DNA of 64,000 bases from Streptomyces cadmiisoli (GCF_003261055.1 NZ_CP030073.1:2976001-3040000), one strand, 5' to 3'. Shown: positions 16,912 through 26,249, numbered from the stretch's first letter. The notes: generated from the sequence alone by a model not told the origin. Translations and numbers: made by a program.

Positions 16912-19900
16912 GTGCAGGGACGTTTCAAGAGGGATGGCAGCGCTTCGGCAGAGCCGGAGCCGCACGGCGGGACCGACCGCGGTTCCTCGCCCCAGCACGC
17001 CCAGGGCCCGGGCCCGGCCGGTGACGGCGGCGCGCACTCCGGGCGCGCGTCGACGGCCTCCACGCGCCCCGGCGCGTCCACGGCCTCGGGCGCTTCGGCC
17101 ACGACACCGGCGGTGAAGCCGCCGCAGGGAGCGAGTGGCCCCGGGCCGCGAATAGCCCTGCGCAACTGGCGCATCTCGACGCGTCTGGTCTCGCTGCTCG
17201 CCCTGCCGGTGGTCGCGGCCACCTCGCTGGGCGCGCTGCGCATCAACCAGTCGATGGAAGACATCCAGCAGCTCGACAACATGAAGCTGCTGACCGAGAT
17301 GACCAAGCAGGCGACCGAGCTGGCCGCCGCGCTCCAGGAGGAGCGCGACCAGTCCGCCGGTCCGCTGGCGCACGGCTCGACGGCCAGCGCGATCACGGTC
17401 AAGGGCTACCAGACCAAGACCGACCGGGCGCTGGAGAACTTCCTCGCCGCGTCCGAGGAGGTCGACGACGCCAGCAAGGACGGCAACCTCCAGGGTGTCC
17501 GCGACAGCCTGGTCGGCCTCGCCCGCGACCTGAACGGTCTCAACGAGATCCGCGGCAACGCCTACGAGGCCAAGGACAACTCGACCCAGACGGTCGAGGC
17601 CTACCACCGCCTGATCACCCACCTGCTGGACCTCTCGCAGGACATGGCCGAGGCCACCAGCAACCCGGAGATGATCCAGCGCACCCGCGCCCTGTCCGCG
17701 TTCTCCTCCGCCAAGGAGTACGCGTCGATCCAGCGCGCGGTCCTCGCGGCGGCCCTGCCCGCGAACAACAAGTCCGTCGGCGACCTCGCCGAGAACGACC
17801 GGCTCTACGCCGAGTCGTCGCTGGAGAGCCAGATCTCCGAGCTGCGCAGCTTCACCAGCATCTACGGCGACGGCGCCGAGGACCTCCTCAAGCCGATCGA
17901 CAGCGGCAACGCGACCATCGAGGCCACCGACACCTACGCCGGCCGCGCGCTGCGCAAGGACGGTCTGAAGGGCCTGGAGAAGCGCTCCTACCGCGACTGG
18001 CTGGACGACAGCTCCACCAAGATCCAGCAGATGAAGAACATCGAGCGCACGCTGCTGGAGGACATGGAGCAGAAGGCGCGCGAGCTGCGCAGCGAGTCGG
18101 AGCGCGAGGCGATCGTCTCCGGTGTCCTCATCCTGCTCGTGCTCGGCGTCTCTCTCGTCGGCGCCTTCGTGGTGGCCCGGTCCATGATCCGCTCGCTGCG
18201 CCGGCTGGAGGACACCGCGACCAAGGTGGCCCAGGAGCGGCTGCCCGAGCTGGTCGCCCAGCTGTCCGAGTCCGACCCGCAGGACGTCGACACGTCCGTG
18301 GAGTCGGTCGGTGTGCACTCCCGAGACGAGATCGGCCGTGTGGCCGCGGCGTTCGACGACGTGCACCGCGAGGCGGTCCGCCTCGCCGCCGAGCAGGCCC
18401 TGCTGCGGGGCAACGTCAACGCGATGTTCACCAACCTCTCGCGCCGCTCCCAGGGTCTGATCCAGCGCCAGCTGTCGCTGATCTCCGAGCTGGAGTCCCG
18501 CGAGGCGGACCCGGACCAGCTGGCCTCGCTGTTCAAGCTCGACCACCTCGCCACCCGTATGCGCCGGAACGGTGAGAACCTTCTCGTTCTCGCGGGTGAG
18601 GAACCCGGCCGGCGCTGGACCCGTCCGGTCCCGCTGGTCGACGTGCTCCGCGCCGCCGCGTCCGAGGTGGAGCAGTACGAGCGCATCGAACTGGCCGCGG
18701 TGCCGACCACCCAGGTCGCCGGCCGCGTCGTCAACGACCTCGTGCACCTCCTCGCCGAGCTGCTGGAGAACGCCACCTCGTTCTCCTCGCCGCAGACCAA
18801 GGTCAAGGTCACCGGTCACGCGCTGCCCGACGGGCGCGTGCTGATCGAGATCCACGACACCGGCATCGGCCTCTCGCCCGAGGACCTCGCGCAGATCAAC
18901 GAGCGGCTCGCCGCGCCGCCCACCGTGGACGTCTCGGTCTCCCGCCGCATGGGTCTGTTCGTGGTCGGCCGACTGTCGCAGCGCCACGGCATCCGCATCC
19001 AGCTGCGCCCGTCCGACTCCGGTGGTACGACCGCGCTGGTCATGCTGCCCGTCGACGTCGCCCAGGGCGGCAAGAAGCCGCAGGGCAAGCCCGGTCCGGG
19101 CGGCCCCGGCGTCAGCGGTGGTCCGGCCGCGGCGCAGGCCGCCGCCGGTGCCGCCGCGGCCCGCCGCAACAACGGCGGTTCGCTGGGCGCGGGTGCGCCC
19201 GCCGCGGGCGGCGCGCTCGGTGCCGGCGCCGGTGGCGGTGGCCGTCTCGGTGCCGGTCAGGGCCCGCGGGCCGCACTGCCGCCGCGGGACACGAGCGCCT
19301 TCGGGGCTCCCGGCGGAGCCCGGGGGCAGCAGACTCCCCCGGCGCAGGGCCGGCCCGCCCCGGCCGGTGTCGGCAACGCCCAGGCTTCCGGTGCGCAGGA
19401 CACTCGTGGTCAGGTGCCTCCGCAGCGCGGCGAGACGGGTGCCGAGCGCGGCCGTCGCGGCCGCCAGGCGCAGCTGCCGCCGCGCGGTGGCGCGCGGGCC
19501 GAACTGCCGGGCGGCAACCAGCAGCGCCCGAGCTGGAGCGACGAGAACGCGCAGCCGCCGGTGCCGCGCGCCTCGCTGGACACCCCGCGCGGCCACGAGG
19601 AGCCGGACGTCTCCCACACGTCGCGGATGCCCCGCGTCGACGAGCGTCACGGCCCCGGTGCCACTTCGGAGATGCCGGTCGTCCCGCGGTCCGACGACCG
19701 CCAGGGCGCCGGTGCTCCCGGTGACTTCCCCCACCCGGGTGCCAACGTCCCGCAGAACGGCGGCCCGTTCGTCCGCTCGGACGTCTTCGGCACGCCGAAC
19801 GCCCCGACCGCCACGGGCCAGTACCCCGCCCAGCAGCCGTACGACAACGGCTCCACGGGCCAGTACCCGGTCCAGCAGCCGTACGACAACGCCTCCACGG

Positions 19901-20709
19901 GGCAGTTCCCGGTGGCTCAGGGGTACGACAACGGCTCCACCGGCCAGTACCCGGCACAGCAGGCGTACGACAACGGTGCCACGGGCCAGTACCCCGCGCA
20001 GCAGGCGTACGACAACGGGGCTACCGGCCAGTTCTCGCCGCAGGGACACAACGGGTCCACGACCGGACAGCACAACCTGCCGGGCGGTCACCGCAACCAG
20101 TCGGGCACGGGCCAGTTCGAGCGGCCGCAGGACAACTTCGGAGCCCAGCGCCACCAGGCCCCGCAGCATCCGCAGCAGCAGCACCGGCCCGTCCGCCACG
20201 AGCCGGAGGCGCTGCCGCCGGCCCAGGGTCCCGGCGACGGGCGTACGCCGCTGTACGACACGCTGGAGACCAACTGGTTCCACGGGCAGCAGGCTCAGCA
20301 AGGTCATCACGGCCAGCAGGGTCAGCAGCCCGAGCAGCAGCGCCGGCCGCAGAGCAACGGCTCCGCGCCGGCCCCCCACCAGCCGCAGGCTCCCGCTGCT
20401 CCTCCGCAGCGTCCCGCGGCCGCCGCTTGGCGCACGTCGCCGAACGACGAACTCGTCCGGCAGGCGGAGCGTGTACGGCAGCCCGCCGCGGGCGGCGTCA
20501 CCACCTCGGGCCTGCCGCGCCGGGTGCCCCGGGCGAACCTCGTCCCGGGCACGGCACAGCAGCAACCGCACCAGAGCGGTCCGCAGGTCTCGCGTGCTCC
20601 CCAGGACGTGCGCGGCCGGCTGACCAACCTCCGTCGGGGTATCGCCCAGGGCCGTCAGGCCGGGACCGGCCAGACGGGCAGTTTCCCCACTCACCAGCAG
20701 GAGCGTTAG
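16912..20709 (+). CDS. cvnA1: Conservon sensor kinase-like protein CvnA (cvn1)
   Basis: 1265 residues. A hydrophilic N-terminus is followed by a first membrane segment (~88-108), an extracytoplasmic helical sensor region (~110-400, nitrate/nitrite-sensing-like), a second membrane segment (~402-424), a HAMP-like linker, and a dimerisation helix with H545 in LFKLDHLATRMRRNGENLL. The ATPase N-box HLLAELLENATSFSSP and G-box HDTGIGLS follow. The last ~570 residues are low-complexity Pro/Gln/Gly, including five 14-residue TGQYPAQQ-YDN repeats at 968-1037. CvnA is thought to signal through CvnB-D at the membrane. GTG start at 16912. Confidence 0.92.
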   Translation: MQGRFKRDGSASAEPEPHGGTDRGSSPQHAQGPGPAGDGGAHSGRASTASTRPGASTASGASATTPAVKPPQGASGPGPRIALRNWRISTRLVSLLALPVVAATSLGALRINQSMEDIQQLDNMKLLTEMTKQATELAAALQEERDQSAGPLAHGSTASAITVKGYQTKTDRALENFLAASEEVDDASKDGNLQGVRDSLVGLARDLNGLNEIRGNAYEAKDNSTQTVEAYHRLITHLLDLSQDMAEATSNPEMIQRTRALSAFSSAKEYASIQRAVLAAALPANNKSVGDLAENDRLYAESSLESQISELRSFTSIYGDGAEDLLKPIDSGNATIEATDTYAGRALRKDGLKGLEKRSYRDWLDDSSTKIQQMKNIERTLLEDMEQKARELRSESEREAIVSGVLILLVLGVSLVGAFVVARSMIRSLRRLEDTATKVAQERLPELVAQLSESDPQDVDTSVESVGVHSRDEIGRVAAAFDDVHREAVRLAAEQALLRGNVNAMFTNLSRRSQGLIQRQLSLISELESREADPDQLASLFKLDHLATRMRRNGENLLVLAGEEPGRRWTRPVPLVDVLRAAASEVEQYERIELAAVPTTQVAGRVVNDLVHLLAELLENATSFSSPQTKVKVTGHALPDGRVLIEIHDTGIGLSPEDLAQINERLAAPPTVDVSVSRRMGLFVVGRLSQRHGIRIQLRPSDSGGTTALVMLPVDVAQGGKKPQGKPGPGGPGVSGGPAAAQAAAGAAAARRNNGGSLGAGAPAAGGALGAGAGGGGRLGAGQGPRAALPPRDTSAFGAPGGARGQQTPPAQGRPAPAGVGNAQASGAQDTRGQVPPQRGETGAERGRRGRQAQLPPRGGARAELPGGNQQRPSWSDENAQPPVPRASLDTPRGHEEPDVSHTSRMPRVDERHGPGATSEMPVVPRSDDRQGAGAPGDFPHPGANVPQNGGPFVRSDVFGTPNAPTATGQYPAQQPYDNGSTGQYPVQQPYDNASTGQFPVAQGYDNGSTGQYPAQQAYDNGATGQYPAQQAYDNGATGQFSPQGHNGSTTGQHNLPGGHRNQSGTGQFERPQDNFGAQRHQAPQHPQQQHRPVRHEPEALPPAQGPGDGRTPLYDTLETNWFHGQQAQQGHHGQQGQQPEQQRRPQSNGSAPAPHQPQAPAAPPQRPAAAAWRTSPNDELVRQAERVRQPAAGGVTTSGLPRRVPRANLVPGTAQQQPHQSGPQVSRAPQDVRGRLTNLRRGIAQGRQAGTGQTGSFPTHQQER

Positions 20710-21132
20710 TTGAGTCCGATGAGCCAGGCGGCACAAAATCTGAACTGGTTGATCACCAACTTCGTGGACAACACCCCCGGGGTGTCCCACACCGTCGTCG
20801 TGTCCGCCGACGGACTCCTCCTGGCGCTGTCGGAGGGCTTTCCGCGTGATCGCGCCGACCAGCTGGCGGCCGTCGCATCGGGTCTGACGTCGCTGACGGC
20901 CGGAGCCTCCCGGATCTTCGAGGGCGGCACCGTGGCACAGACCGTCGTGGAGATGGAGCGAGGTTTTCTCTTCCTCATGTGCATCTCGGACGGCTCGTCC
21001 CTGGCCGTTCTCGCGCACCCCGAGTGCGACATCGGCCTCGTCGGCTACGAGATGGCGCTGCTGGTCGACCGCGCGGGCGCGGTGCTCACGCCCGACCTGC
21101 GCGCCGAACTGCAAGGAAGTCTGCTCCACTGA
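20710..21132 (+). CDS. cvnB1: Conservon roadblock/LC7 protein CvnB (cvn1)
   Basis: 140 residues of the roadblock/LC7 fold (NWLITNFVDNTPGVSHTVVV, SADGLLLALSEG, VVEMERGFLFLMCISDGS). These are regulators or scaffolds for small Ras-like GTPases, here presumably CvnD. It begins directly at the cvnA1 stop. The TTG at 20710 lies six bases after AGGAG (20699-20703), and the second conservon has GTG at the same place, so I prefer it to the ATG nine bases later. About 85-90% identical to its cvn2 paralogue in the first half. Confidence 0.92.
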   Translation: MSPMSQAAQNLNWLITNFVDNTPGVSHTVVVSADGLLLALSEGFPRDRADQLAAVASGLTSLTAGASRIFEGGTVAQTVVEMERGFLFLMCISDGSSLAVLAHPECDIGLVGYEMALLVDRAGAVLTPDLRAELQGSLLH

Positions 21133-21243
21133 CACGCCAGGATCCACCCGTCTCACCAAATCACCGTCCGGCCGACACAATCCCCCCACCGGCCCCCGTC
21201 AGACGGCACGCCTGACCAACTTGCTGTCCCGCCCGGAGGATTC

Positions 21244-21642
21244 ATGACCCCGCCCACCGCCTCTCATGATCCGTACACAGATCCGTACGGGGACGAGGGC
21301 GACCAGCCGCTGGTCCGTCCGTACGCGATGACCGGCGGCCGGACCCGGCCGCGCTACCAGCTCGCCCTCGAGGCATTGATCAGCACCACGGCCGACCCGG
21401 CAGCGCTCATGGGGCTGCTCCCGGAGCACCAGCGCATCTGCCACCTGTGCCGGGAGATCAAGTCGGTGGCCGAGGTCTCGGCGCTGCTCGCCATGCCGCT
21501 CGGCGTGGCCCGGATCCTTGTCGCGGACCTCGCCGAGGCCGGTCTGGTGGCCGTCCACCAGCCGGGCGGCGACGAGAACAACGGCGGTGCACCTGACGTG
21601 ACACTGCTCGAAAGGGTGCTCAGTGGACTTCGCAAGCTCTGA
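21244..21642 (+). CDS. cvnC1: Conservon DUF742 protein CvnC (cvn1)
   Basis: 132 residues, DUF742. LVRPYAMTGGRTRPRYQLALEAL and HQRICHLCREIKSVAEVSALLAMPLGVARILVADLAEAGLV form a winged-helix-like domain with no proven DNA target. In conservons it links CvnA/B to the GTPase. ATG at 21244 follows GGAGG with a 4-nt gap. Its last 20 bases overlap the start of cvnD1 in another frame. It lacks the 60-residue Pro/Gln-rich N-terminal extension of its cvn2 paralogue. Confidence 0.92.
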   Translation: MTPPTASHDPYTDPYGDEGDQPLVRPYAMTGGRTRPRYQLALEALISTTADPAALMGLLPEHQRICHLCREIKSVAEVSALLAMPLGVARILVADLAEAGLVAVHQPGGDENNGGAPDVTLLERVLSGLRKL

Positions 21643-22198
21643 ACCGAGAGGCGCCACCACGTCGGCGAAGATCGTGGTGGCCGGTGGCTTCGGCGTGGGC
21701 AAGACCACGTTCGTCGGCGCCGTCTCGGAGATCAACCCGCTGCGCACGGAGGCCGTCATGACGTCTGCTTCGGCAGGCATCGACGACCTCACGCACACCG
21801 GGGACAAGACCACCACGACGGTGGCGATGGACTTCGGCCGTATCACCCTGGACCAGGACCTGATCCTGTACCTGTTCGGCACCCCCGGCCAGGACCGCTT
21901 CTGGTTCATGTGGGACGACCTCGTCCGCGGCGCCATCGGCGCGGTGGTACTCGTGGACACCCGCCGCCTCGCGGACTGCTTCCCCGCGGTGGACTACTTC
22001 GAGAACAGCGGTCTGCCGTTCGTCGTCGCCCTCAACGGATTCGACGGCCAGCAGCCCTACCAGCCGGACGAGGTCCGCGAGGCGCTCCAGATCGGCCCGG
22101 ACACCCCGATCATCACCACCGACGCCCGCCACCGCTCGGACGCCAAGTCCGCGCTGATCACGCTGGTGGAGCACGCCCTGATGGCTCGGCTGAAGTAG
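21623..22198 (+). CDS. cvnD1: Conservon Ras-like GTPase CvnD (cvn1)
   Basis: 191 residues. Walker A GGFGVGKTT ends at residues 27-29, FGTPGQDRFWFMW is the switch II region (DxxG variant), and VALNGFD replaces the NKxD base-recognition motif. It is the effector GTPase of the conservon, probably membrane-associated through CvnB. GTG start at 21623 inside the end of cvnC1. Codons 74-188 are identical in DNA to the second copy, far above the similarity of the other conservon genes (see the repeat entries). Confidence 0.93.
   Translation: MDFASSEPRGATTSAKIVVAGGFGVGKTTFVGAVSEINPLRTEAVMTSASAGIDDLTHTGDKTTTTVAMDFGRITLDQDLILYLFGTPGQDRFWFMWDDLVRGAIGAVVLVDTRRLADCFPAVDYFENSGLPFVVALNGFDGQQPYQPDEVREALQIGPDTPIITTDARHRSDAKSALITLVEHALMARLK
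21842..22185 (+). repeat. 344-bp exact duplicate, copy in cvnD1
   Basis: This segment is base-for-base identical to 27122-27465 at a constant offset of 5,280 bp, including all synonymous positions. Extending the comparison upstream to 21688 adds only two mismatches. Downstream, similarity ends abruptly at the last six codons. Confidence 0.95.
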
Positions 22199-22271
22199 CA
22201 CTCAAGTACGCGGCGGCGTACGGCAGTTGCCGTAGGCGTGTCCGGCAGGGCGCGGAAGCCGGCTGTGGCCT

Positions 22272-22300
22272 TTGACACGGTCGGCTTCAGTGTTCATAAC
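22272..22300 (+). promoter_or_regulatory. consensus promoter between the two conservons
   Basis: A perfect TTGACA (22272-22277), a 17-bp spacer and CATAAC (22295-22300). The predicted start near 22307 lies only ~60 bases ahead of a terminator, so the promoter cannot simply serve cvnA2 unless there is read-through. Confidence 0.6.
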
Positions 22301-22306
22301 GTTTCG

Positions 22307-22399
22307 GCAGAGGAATCGGGTGGTACCGCCACGCGTCGCGATCGACCGGTCTCGCTGCGCGCACAAAAGCCCCGTCTTTTGACGGGGCTCGCTCTTTAT
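22307..22399 (+). ncRNA. candidate ~90-nt small RNA between cvnD1 and cvnA2
   Basis: It is bounded by a consensus promoter and an intrinsic terminator. It contains a small hairpin GGTGGTACCGCC (22319-22330) and the terminal hairpin, and no convincing open reading frame. It may instead be an attenuated leader of conservon 2, whose start codon lies 190 bases further on. No known Rfam family is recognised. Confidence 0.42.
22365..22399 (+). terminator. intrinsic terminator downstream of cvnD1
   Basis: A perfect 9-bp stem, AGCCCCGTC (22368-22376) with GACGGGGCT (22381-22389), a TTTT loop and the tail CGCTCTTTAT. It could end the cvn1 transcript, the candidate small RNA, or both. Confidence 0.8.
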
Positions 22400-22588
22400 G
22401 ACCCGTTTTATCGGGGGCCTGAGGCGCACGAAATCCCCGTCATCCCATGTTTGGAAGACCGCAGGTCCGCGTGCTGGAATGCCTGAACTGCCCAAAGGTC
22501 AAAGACGTACTCAGTGGTCGATGGCGAACTGGGCCCTGAGACACCGCGGCACGACGAAGGTGCCGACCGCCGAGAGGTTGTTGGTCGA

Positions 22589-25500
22589 GTGAGGCGAAGC
22601 AACAAAGGTCCCGAGCCGCCCGCCCGGGGCAACTTCACGCCGCCGTCACGCGGAGCGGCGCCCGCCCCGGTTGTGCCCCGCTCGGAGCCGGCCGCCGCGC
22701 CCGCTCCGAGCGGGGGGCGTTTCTCCCCCCGGAACTGGCGAGTCCCGACCCGCCTGAACGCGATCCTGCTCATTCCCGTGGCAGTCGGCCTGGTCATGGG
22801 CGGCTTCCAGGTGAACAGTTCGATCGAGACGTGGCAGGAAGCCGAGGACGCCGAGAGCACGGCGCGCCTGGTCAGGGCATCCCTGACCTACGGCGACGCG
22901 CTCTACAACGAGCGTGACGTCACCGCGGTCCCGCTGCTGACCGGCAAGGGTCAGGACGACCCCGCCGTCATCCAGGCCCGCAAGCAGACCGACGAGGCCG
23001 CGGACCTCTTCGACGAGGCCGCGCAGAACATGCCGCAGAAGGCCGGTCTGGAGCGCCGTCTGGCGCAGTTCCGCAAGGTGGAGCCCAAGCTGCAGAATCT
23101 GCGTGCGGCGGCGTACACCAAGACGTTCAAGGGTGTGGAGACCGAAGAGGGCTACGTCGGTGTCGCGCACCCCCTGATGGAGTTCGCCAACGAGCTCGGT
23201 CTGGGCACCGGAAACATCACCAGCTACGGCCGTACGGTCTACGCGATCTCGCTGACCAAGGCCGCGCTGTCGCTGGAGCGCTCCATCGGTACGCACCTGC
23301 TGGTCAAGCCGGGCCCCGAGCCCACCGACCTGGCCAAGCAGCGCGTCGCCCTGTCGTCGTACGCCTATCTCGAGGGCATCGCCGTCGAGGAGTACATCGG
23401 CGGCGGTACCGCGGCGGACGAGCAGAAGCTCAAGGACGCGGAGACGGAGATCAAGGCCAAGGGCCTGGCCGCGGCCAAGGAGGCGCTGGCCAAGGACCCG
23501 GGTTACAAGGCTCCGCCGGCCAAGCCGCAGGACATGATCGCGGCGGTCGCCTCGATCCAGTCCACGGACCCGGCCGAGCGCGCGGCCCTGGCGGACCAGG
23601 GTGTCACGGCCCAGAACTGGTGGGCGGTCAACACCCTCAAGTACGAGGCCTACCGCAAGATCGAGTCGGACATGGCCGACACGGCGGTGAACGAGGCCGC
23701 CGCGATCGCCGACGACGCCAAGCGCGACGCCTTCATCGTCGGTGCGGCCGTCGTGGTCGCGCTGCTCGCCGCGTTCATCCTGGCCGGCATGGTGGCCCGC
23801 CAGATGAGCCGCTCCATGCGCCAGCTGCGCAACGCCGCCTTCGGCATCGCCGAGCAGCGCCTGCCGATGCTGGTCGACCAGCTCTCGCGCACCGACCCGG
23901 GCCGTGTCGACACCCGTGTGTCGCCCATCCCGATCACCTCCACGGACGAGATCGGCGAGGTCGCCCGCGCCTTCGACCAGGTCCACCGCGAGGCCGTCCG
24001 GCTCGCCGCCGAGCAGGCCCTGCTGCGGGGCAACATCAACGCGATCTTCACCAACCTGTCGCGCCGCAACCAGTCGCTGATCGAGGGCCAGCTGACCCTG
24101 ATCACCGACCTGGAGAACAACGAGGCGGACCCGGACCAGCTGGAGAACCTCTTCAAGCTGGACCACCTGGCGACCCGTATGCGCCGCAACGGCGAGAACC
24201 TCCTGGTCCTCGCCGGCGAGGAGCCGGGCCGCCGCTGGGACCAGCCGGTCCCGCTGGTCGACGTGGTGCGCGCCGCCTCCTCCGAGGTGGAGCAGTACGA
24301 GCGCATCGAGATATCCGGTGTGCCGGAGGCCGAGATCCACGGCCGCGCCGTGACCGACCTCGTGCACCTGCTGGCCGAGCTGCTGGAGAACGCCACCACG
24401 TTCTCCTCGCCGCAGACCAAGGTCCGGGTCACCGCGACCCGGCTGCCGGACGGCCGCGTCATGATCGAGATTCACGACAAGGGCATCGGCCTGACGGCCG
24501 AGGACTTCGCGGACATCAACCACAAGCTGGCCAACCCGCCGACCGTGGACGCCGCGATCTCCCAGCGCATGGGTCTGTTCGTGGTCGGCCGGCTGTCCGA
24601 CCGGCACGGCATCCGGGTCCAGCTGCGCCCCTCCGGCGAGCAGGCCGGCACCACCTCGCTGGTCATGCTCCCCGATGCCATCACCCACGGCGGTGGCGGC
24701 GAACAGGCGCCGGTGCGCGAGGAGTTCACCGTCTCGCAGATCATCCCGGAGCAGCAGTTCCAGGGTGAGAACTTCAACCACCAGCCGATGCGCACGGCGG
24801 CGGAGCTGGGCTTCGACGACAGCCGCTACATCGAGGTCCCGGACGACATCCGTGACCTGGACCCGGTGGGCCGTTCGCTGATGCGCGAGGAGCGCCGCGC
24901 GGCGCTGGAGGCCCAGACGCACGGGCCGCAGTCCCCGGAGGAGCTCACCGAGTCGGCCGCGTACGCCGACGGCTTCGACGGCGCGCAGGCCTTCGACAAC
25001 CCGGCCCCGGGCTACGACGACCGCAACGGCTACCCGGACGAGTCCGCCGTCTTTGGACAGCAGACCGGCTACGAGGACCGGACGGCGTACGACGGCCAGC
25101 AGCAGCAGACGGCGTACGACGACCAGTACTTCGCGCCGAACGGGATGCCGCAGGGCGATGGTTTCGCGACCAACGGCGGCTACCCGGAGTCCGCGTATGC
25201 GGAGCCGGAGTCCAATGGCGCACCGCAGGCCGGTTCGAAGGGCTTCTCCGCCTTCGAGGAGCAGCCTTACCAGGGCGACTGGCAGCAGCAGGACGGGTAC
25301 CGCAACGGCTACCCCGATCAGTACGCTCCGGAAGCGGAATCCCCGGAGGCCGCTGACGCGGGCGAGCCGGACCGCGTAGGCTTCGACCGTCCGGCGACAG
25401 GTCCGTCCGCCGGCCACGCCCTGACCGACGCCGGGCTCCCCCGCCGTGGGTCCACCGGCGGTGGCCAGAGCGCGGTCCGGCCCGCCGACCGGGAGCCGGC

Positions 25501-25825
25501 CGCCGCTCCCTCGCAGGAGGGCATCGGCGAGGACGGCTGGCGCTCGGCCAATGACGAGCGCTGGCAGCAGGCGGCGCAGCTCCGCAAGCCCAAGGCCGGC
25601 GGAGTGACCTCTTCCGGCCTGCCGCGGCGGGTGCCCAAGGCCAATCTGGTCGAAGGTGCCGCGGAGACCACTCCGCAGGGCGGCCCACAGGTCTCCCGCG
25701 CTCCCGAGGACGTCCGGGGCAGGCTGAGCAACCTGCGTCGGGGCGTCCAGCGGGGACGCAGCGCAGGAAGTGAAACGAACGGCCAGGGCTTCGGTCCTGA
25801 CAGCACCTACAACCAGGAGCGTTAG
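22589..25825 (+). CDS. cvnA2: Conservon sensor kinase-like protein CvnA (cvn2)
   Basis: 1078 residues from the GTG at 22589 (RRSNKGPEPPARG); the open frame extends 25 codons further but without a better ribosome site. Layout as in CvnA1: membrane segment ~57-76, extracytoplasmic helical domain ~80-375, membrane segment ~380-400, HAMP-like linker, dimerisation helix with H526, N-box HLLAELLENATTFSSP, G-box HDKGIGLT. The C-terminal tail is rich in Asp, Tyr, Gln and Gly (repeated AYDDQ/YEDRTAYDG) rather than in the 14-residue repeats of CvnA1. The catalytic core is nearly the same as in CvnA1, while sensor and tail differ, implying different inputs and partners. Confidence 0.92.
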   Translation: MRRSNKGPEPPARGNFTPPSRGAAPAPVVPRSEPAAAPAPSGGRFSPRNWRVPTRLNAILLIPVAVGLVMGGFQVNSSIETWQEAEDAESTARLVRASLTYGDALYNERDVTAVPLLTGKGQDDPAVIQARKQTDEAADLFDEAAQNMPQKAGLERRLAQFRKVEPKLQNLRAAAYTKTFKGVETEEGYVGVAHPLMEFANELGLGTGNITSYGRTVYAISLTKAALSLERSIGTHLLVKPGPEPTDLAKQRVALSSYAYLEGIAVEEYIGGGTAADEQKLKDAETEIKAKGLAAAKEALAKDPGYKAPPAKPQDMIAAVASIQSTDPAERAALADQGVTAQNWWAVNTLKYEAYRKIESDMADTAVNEAAAIADDAKRDAFIVGAAVVVALLAAFILAGMVARQMSRSMRQLRNAAFGIAEQRLPMLVDQLSRTDPGRVDTRVSPIPITSTDEIGEVARAFDQVHREAVRLAAEQALLRGNINAIFTNLSRRNQSLIEGQLTLITDLENNEADPDQLENLFKLDHLATRMRRNGENLLVLAGEEPGRRWDQPVPLVDVVRAASSEVEQYERIEISGVPEAEIHGRAVTDLVHLLAELLENATTFSSPQTKVRVTATRLPDGRVMIEIHDKGIGLTAEDFADINHKLANPPTVDAAISQRMGLFVVGRLSDRHGIRVQLRPSGEQAGTTSLVMLPDAITHGGGGEQAPVREEFTVSQIIPEQQFQGENFNHQPMRTAAELGFDDSRYIEVPDDIRDLDPVGRSLMREERRAALEAQTHGPQSPEELTESAAYADGFDGAQAFDNPAPGYDDRNGYPDESAVFGQQTGYEDRTAYDGQQQQTAYDDQYFAPNGMPQGDGFATNGGYPESAYAEPESNGAPQAGSKGFSAFEEQPYQGDWQQQDGYRNGYPDQYAPEAESPEAADAGEPDRVGFDRPATGPSAGHALTDAGLPRRGSTGGGQSAVRPADREPAAAPSQEGIGEDGWRSANDERWQQAAQLRKPKAGGVTSSGLPRRVPKANLVEGAAETTPQGGPQVSRAPEDVRGRLSNLRRGVQRGRSAGSETNGQGFGPDSTYNQER

Positions 25826-25826
25826 T

Positions 25827-26249
25827 GTGAGCCCGATGAGCCAGGCGGCACAGAACCTGAACTGGTTGATCACCAACTTCGTGGACAACACCCCCGGGGT
25901 GTCCCACACCGTGGTGGTCTCCGCCGACGGACTCCTTCTGGCGATGTCCGAAGGCTTCCCCCGCGACCGCGCCGACCAGCTCGCGGCCGTCGCGTCCGGT
26001 CTGACCTCGCTGACCGCCGGTGCCTCGCGCATCTTCGAGGGCGGCAGCGTGAACCAGACGGTTGTGGAGATGGAGCGAGGATTCCTCTTCATCATGTCCA
26101 TTTCCGACGGGTCGTCCCTCGCCGTTCTGGCACACCCCGAAGCGGACATCGGTCTCATCGGGTACGAGATGGCCCTTCTGGTGGACCGTGCGGGCACGGT
26201 TCTGACCCCGGATCTTCGTGCGGAGCTCCAGGGAAGCCTTCTCAACTAA
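25827..26249 (+). CDS. cvnB2: Conservon roadblock/LC7 protein CvnB (cvn2)
   Basis: 140 residues, roadblock/LC7 fold, closely similar to CvnB1 (SPMSQAAQNLNWLITNFVDN). GTG at 25827 lies one base after the cvnA2 stop and seven after AGGAG (25815-25819). The roadblock protein is expected to bridge CvnA2 and CvnD2. An upstream in-frame extension overlapping cvnA2 is rejected. Confidence 0.92.
   Translation: MSPMSQAAQNLNWLITNFVDNTPGVSHTVVVSADGLLLAMSEGFPRDRADQLAAVASGLTSLTAGASRIFEGGSVNQTVVEMERGFLFIMSISDGSSLAVLAHPEADIGLIGYEMALLVDRAGTVLTPDLRAELQGSLLN

Noticed and set aside
16909..21189. A 1,426-codon open frame antisense to cvnA1 and cvnB1
   Set aside because: High-GC coding DNA leaves long open antisense frames. 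Its composition is Arg/Val/Leu/Gly-rich without any domain, and the opposite strand has clear conservon motifs.
22646..26245. A 1,199-codon open frame antisense to cvnA2 and cvnB2
   Set aside because: Shadow frame; no domain, no ribosome site, and fully explained by the conservon genes.
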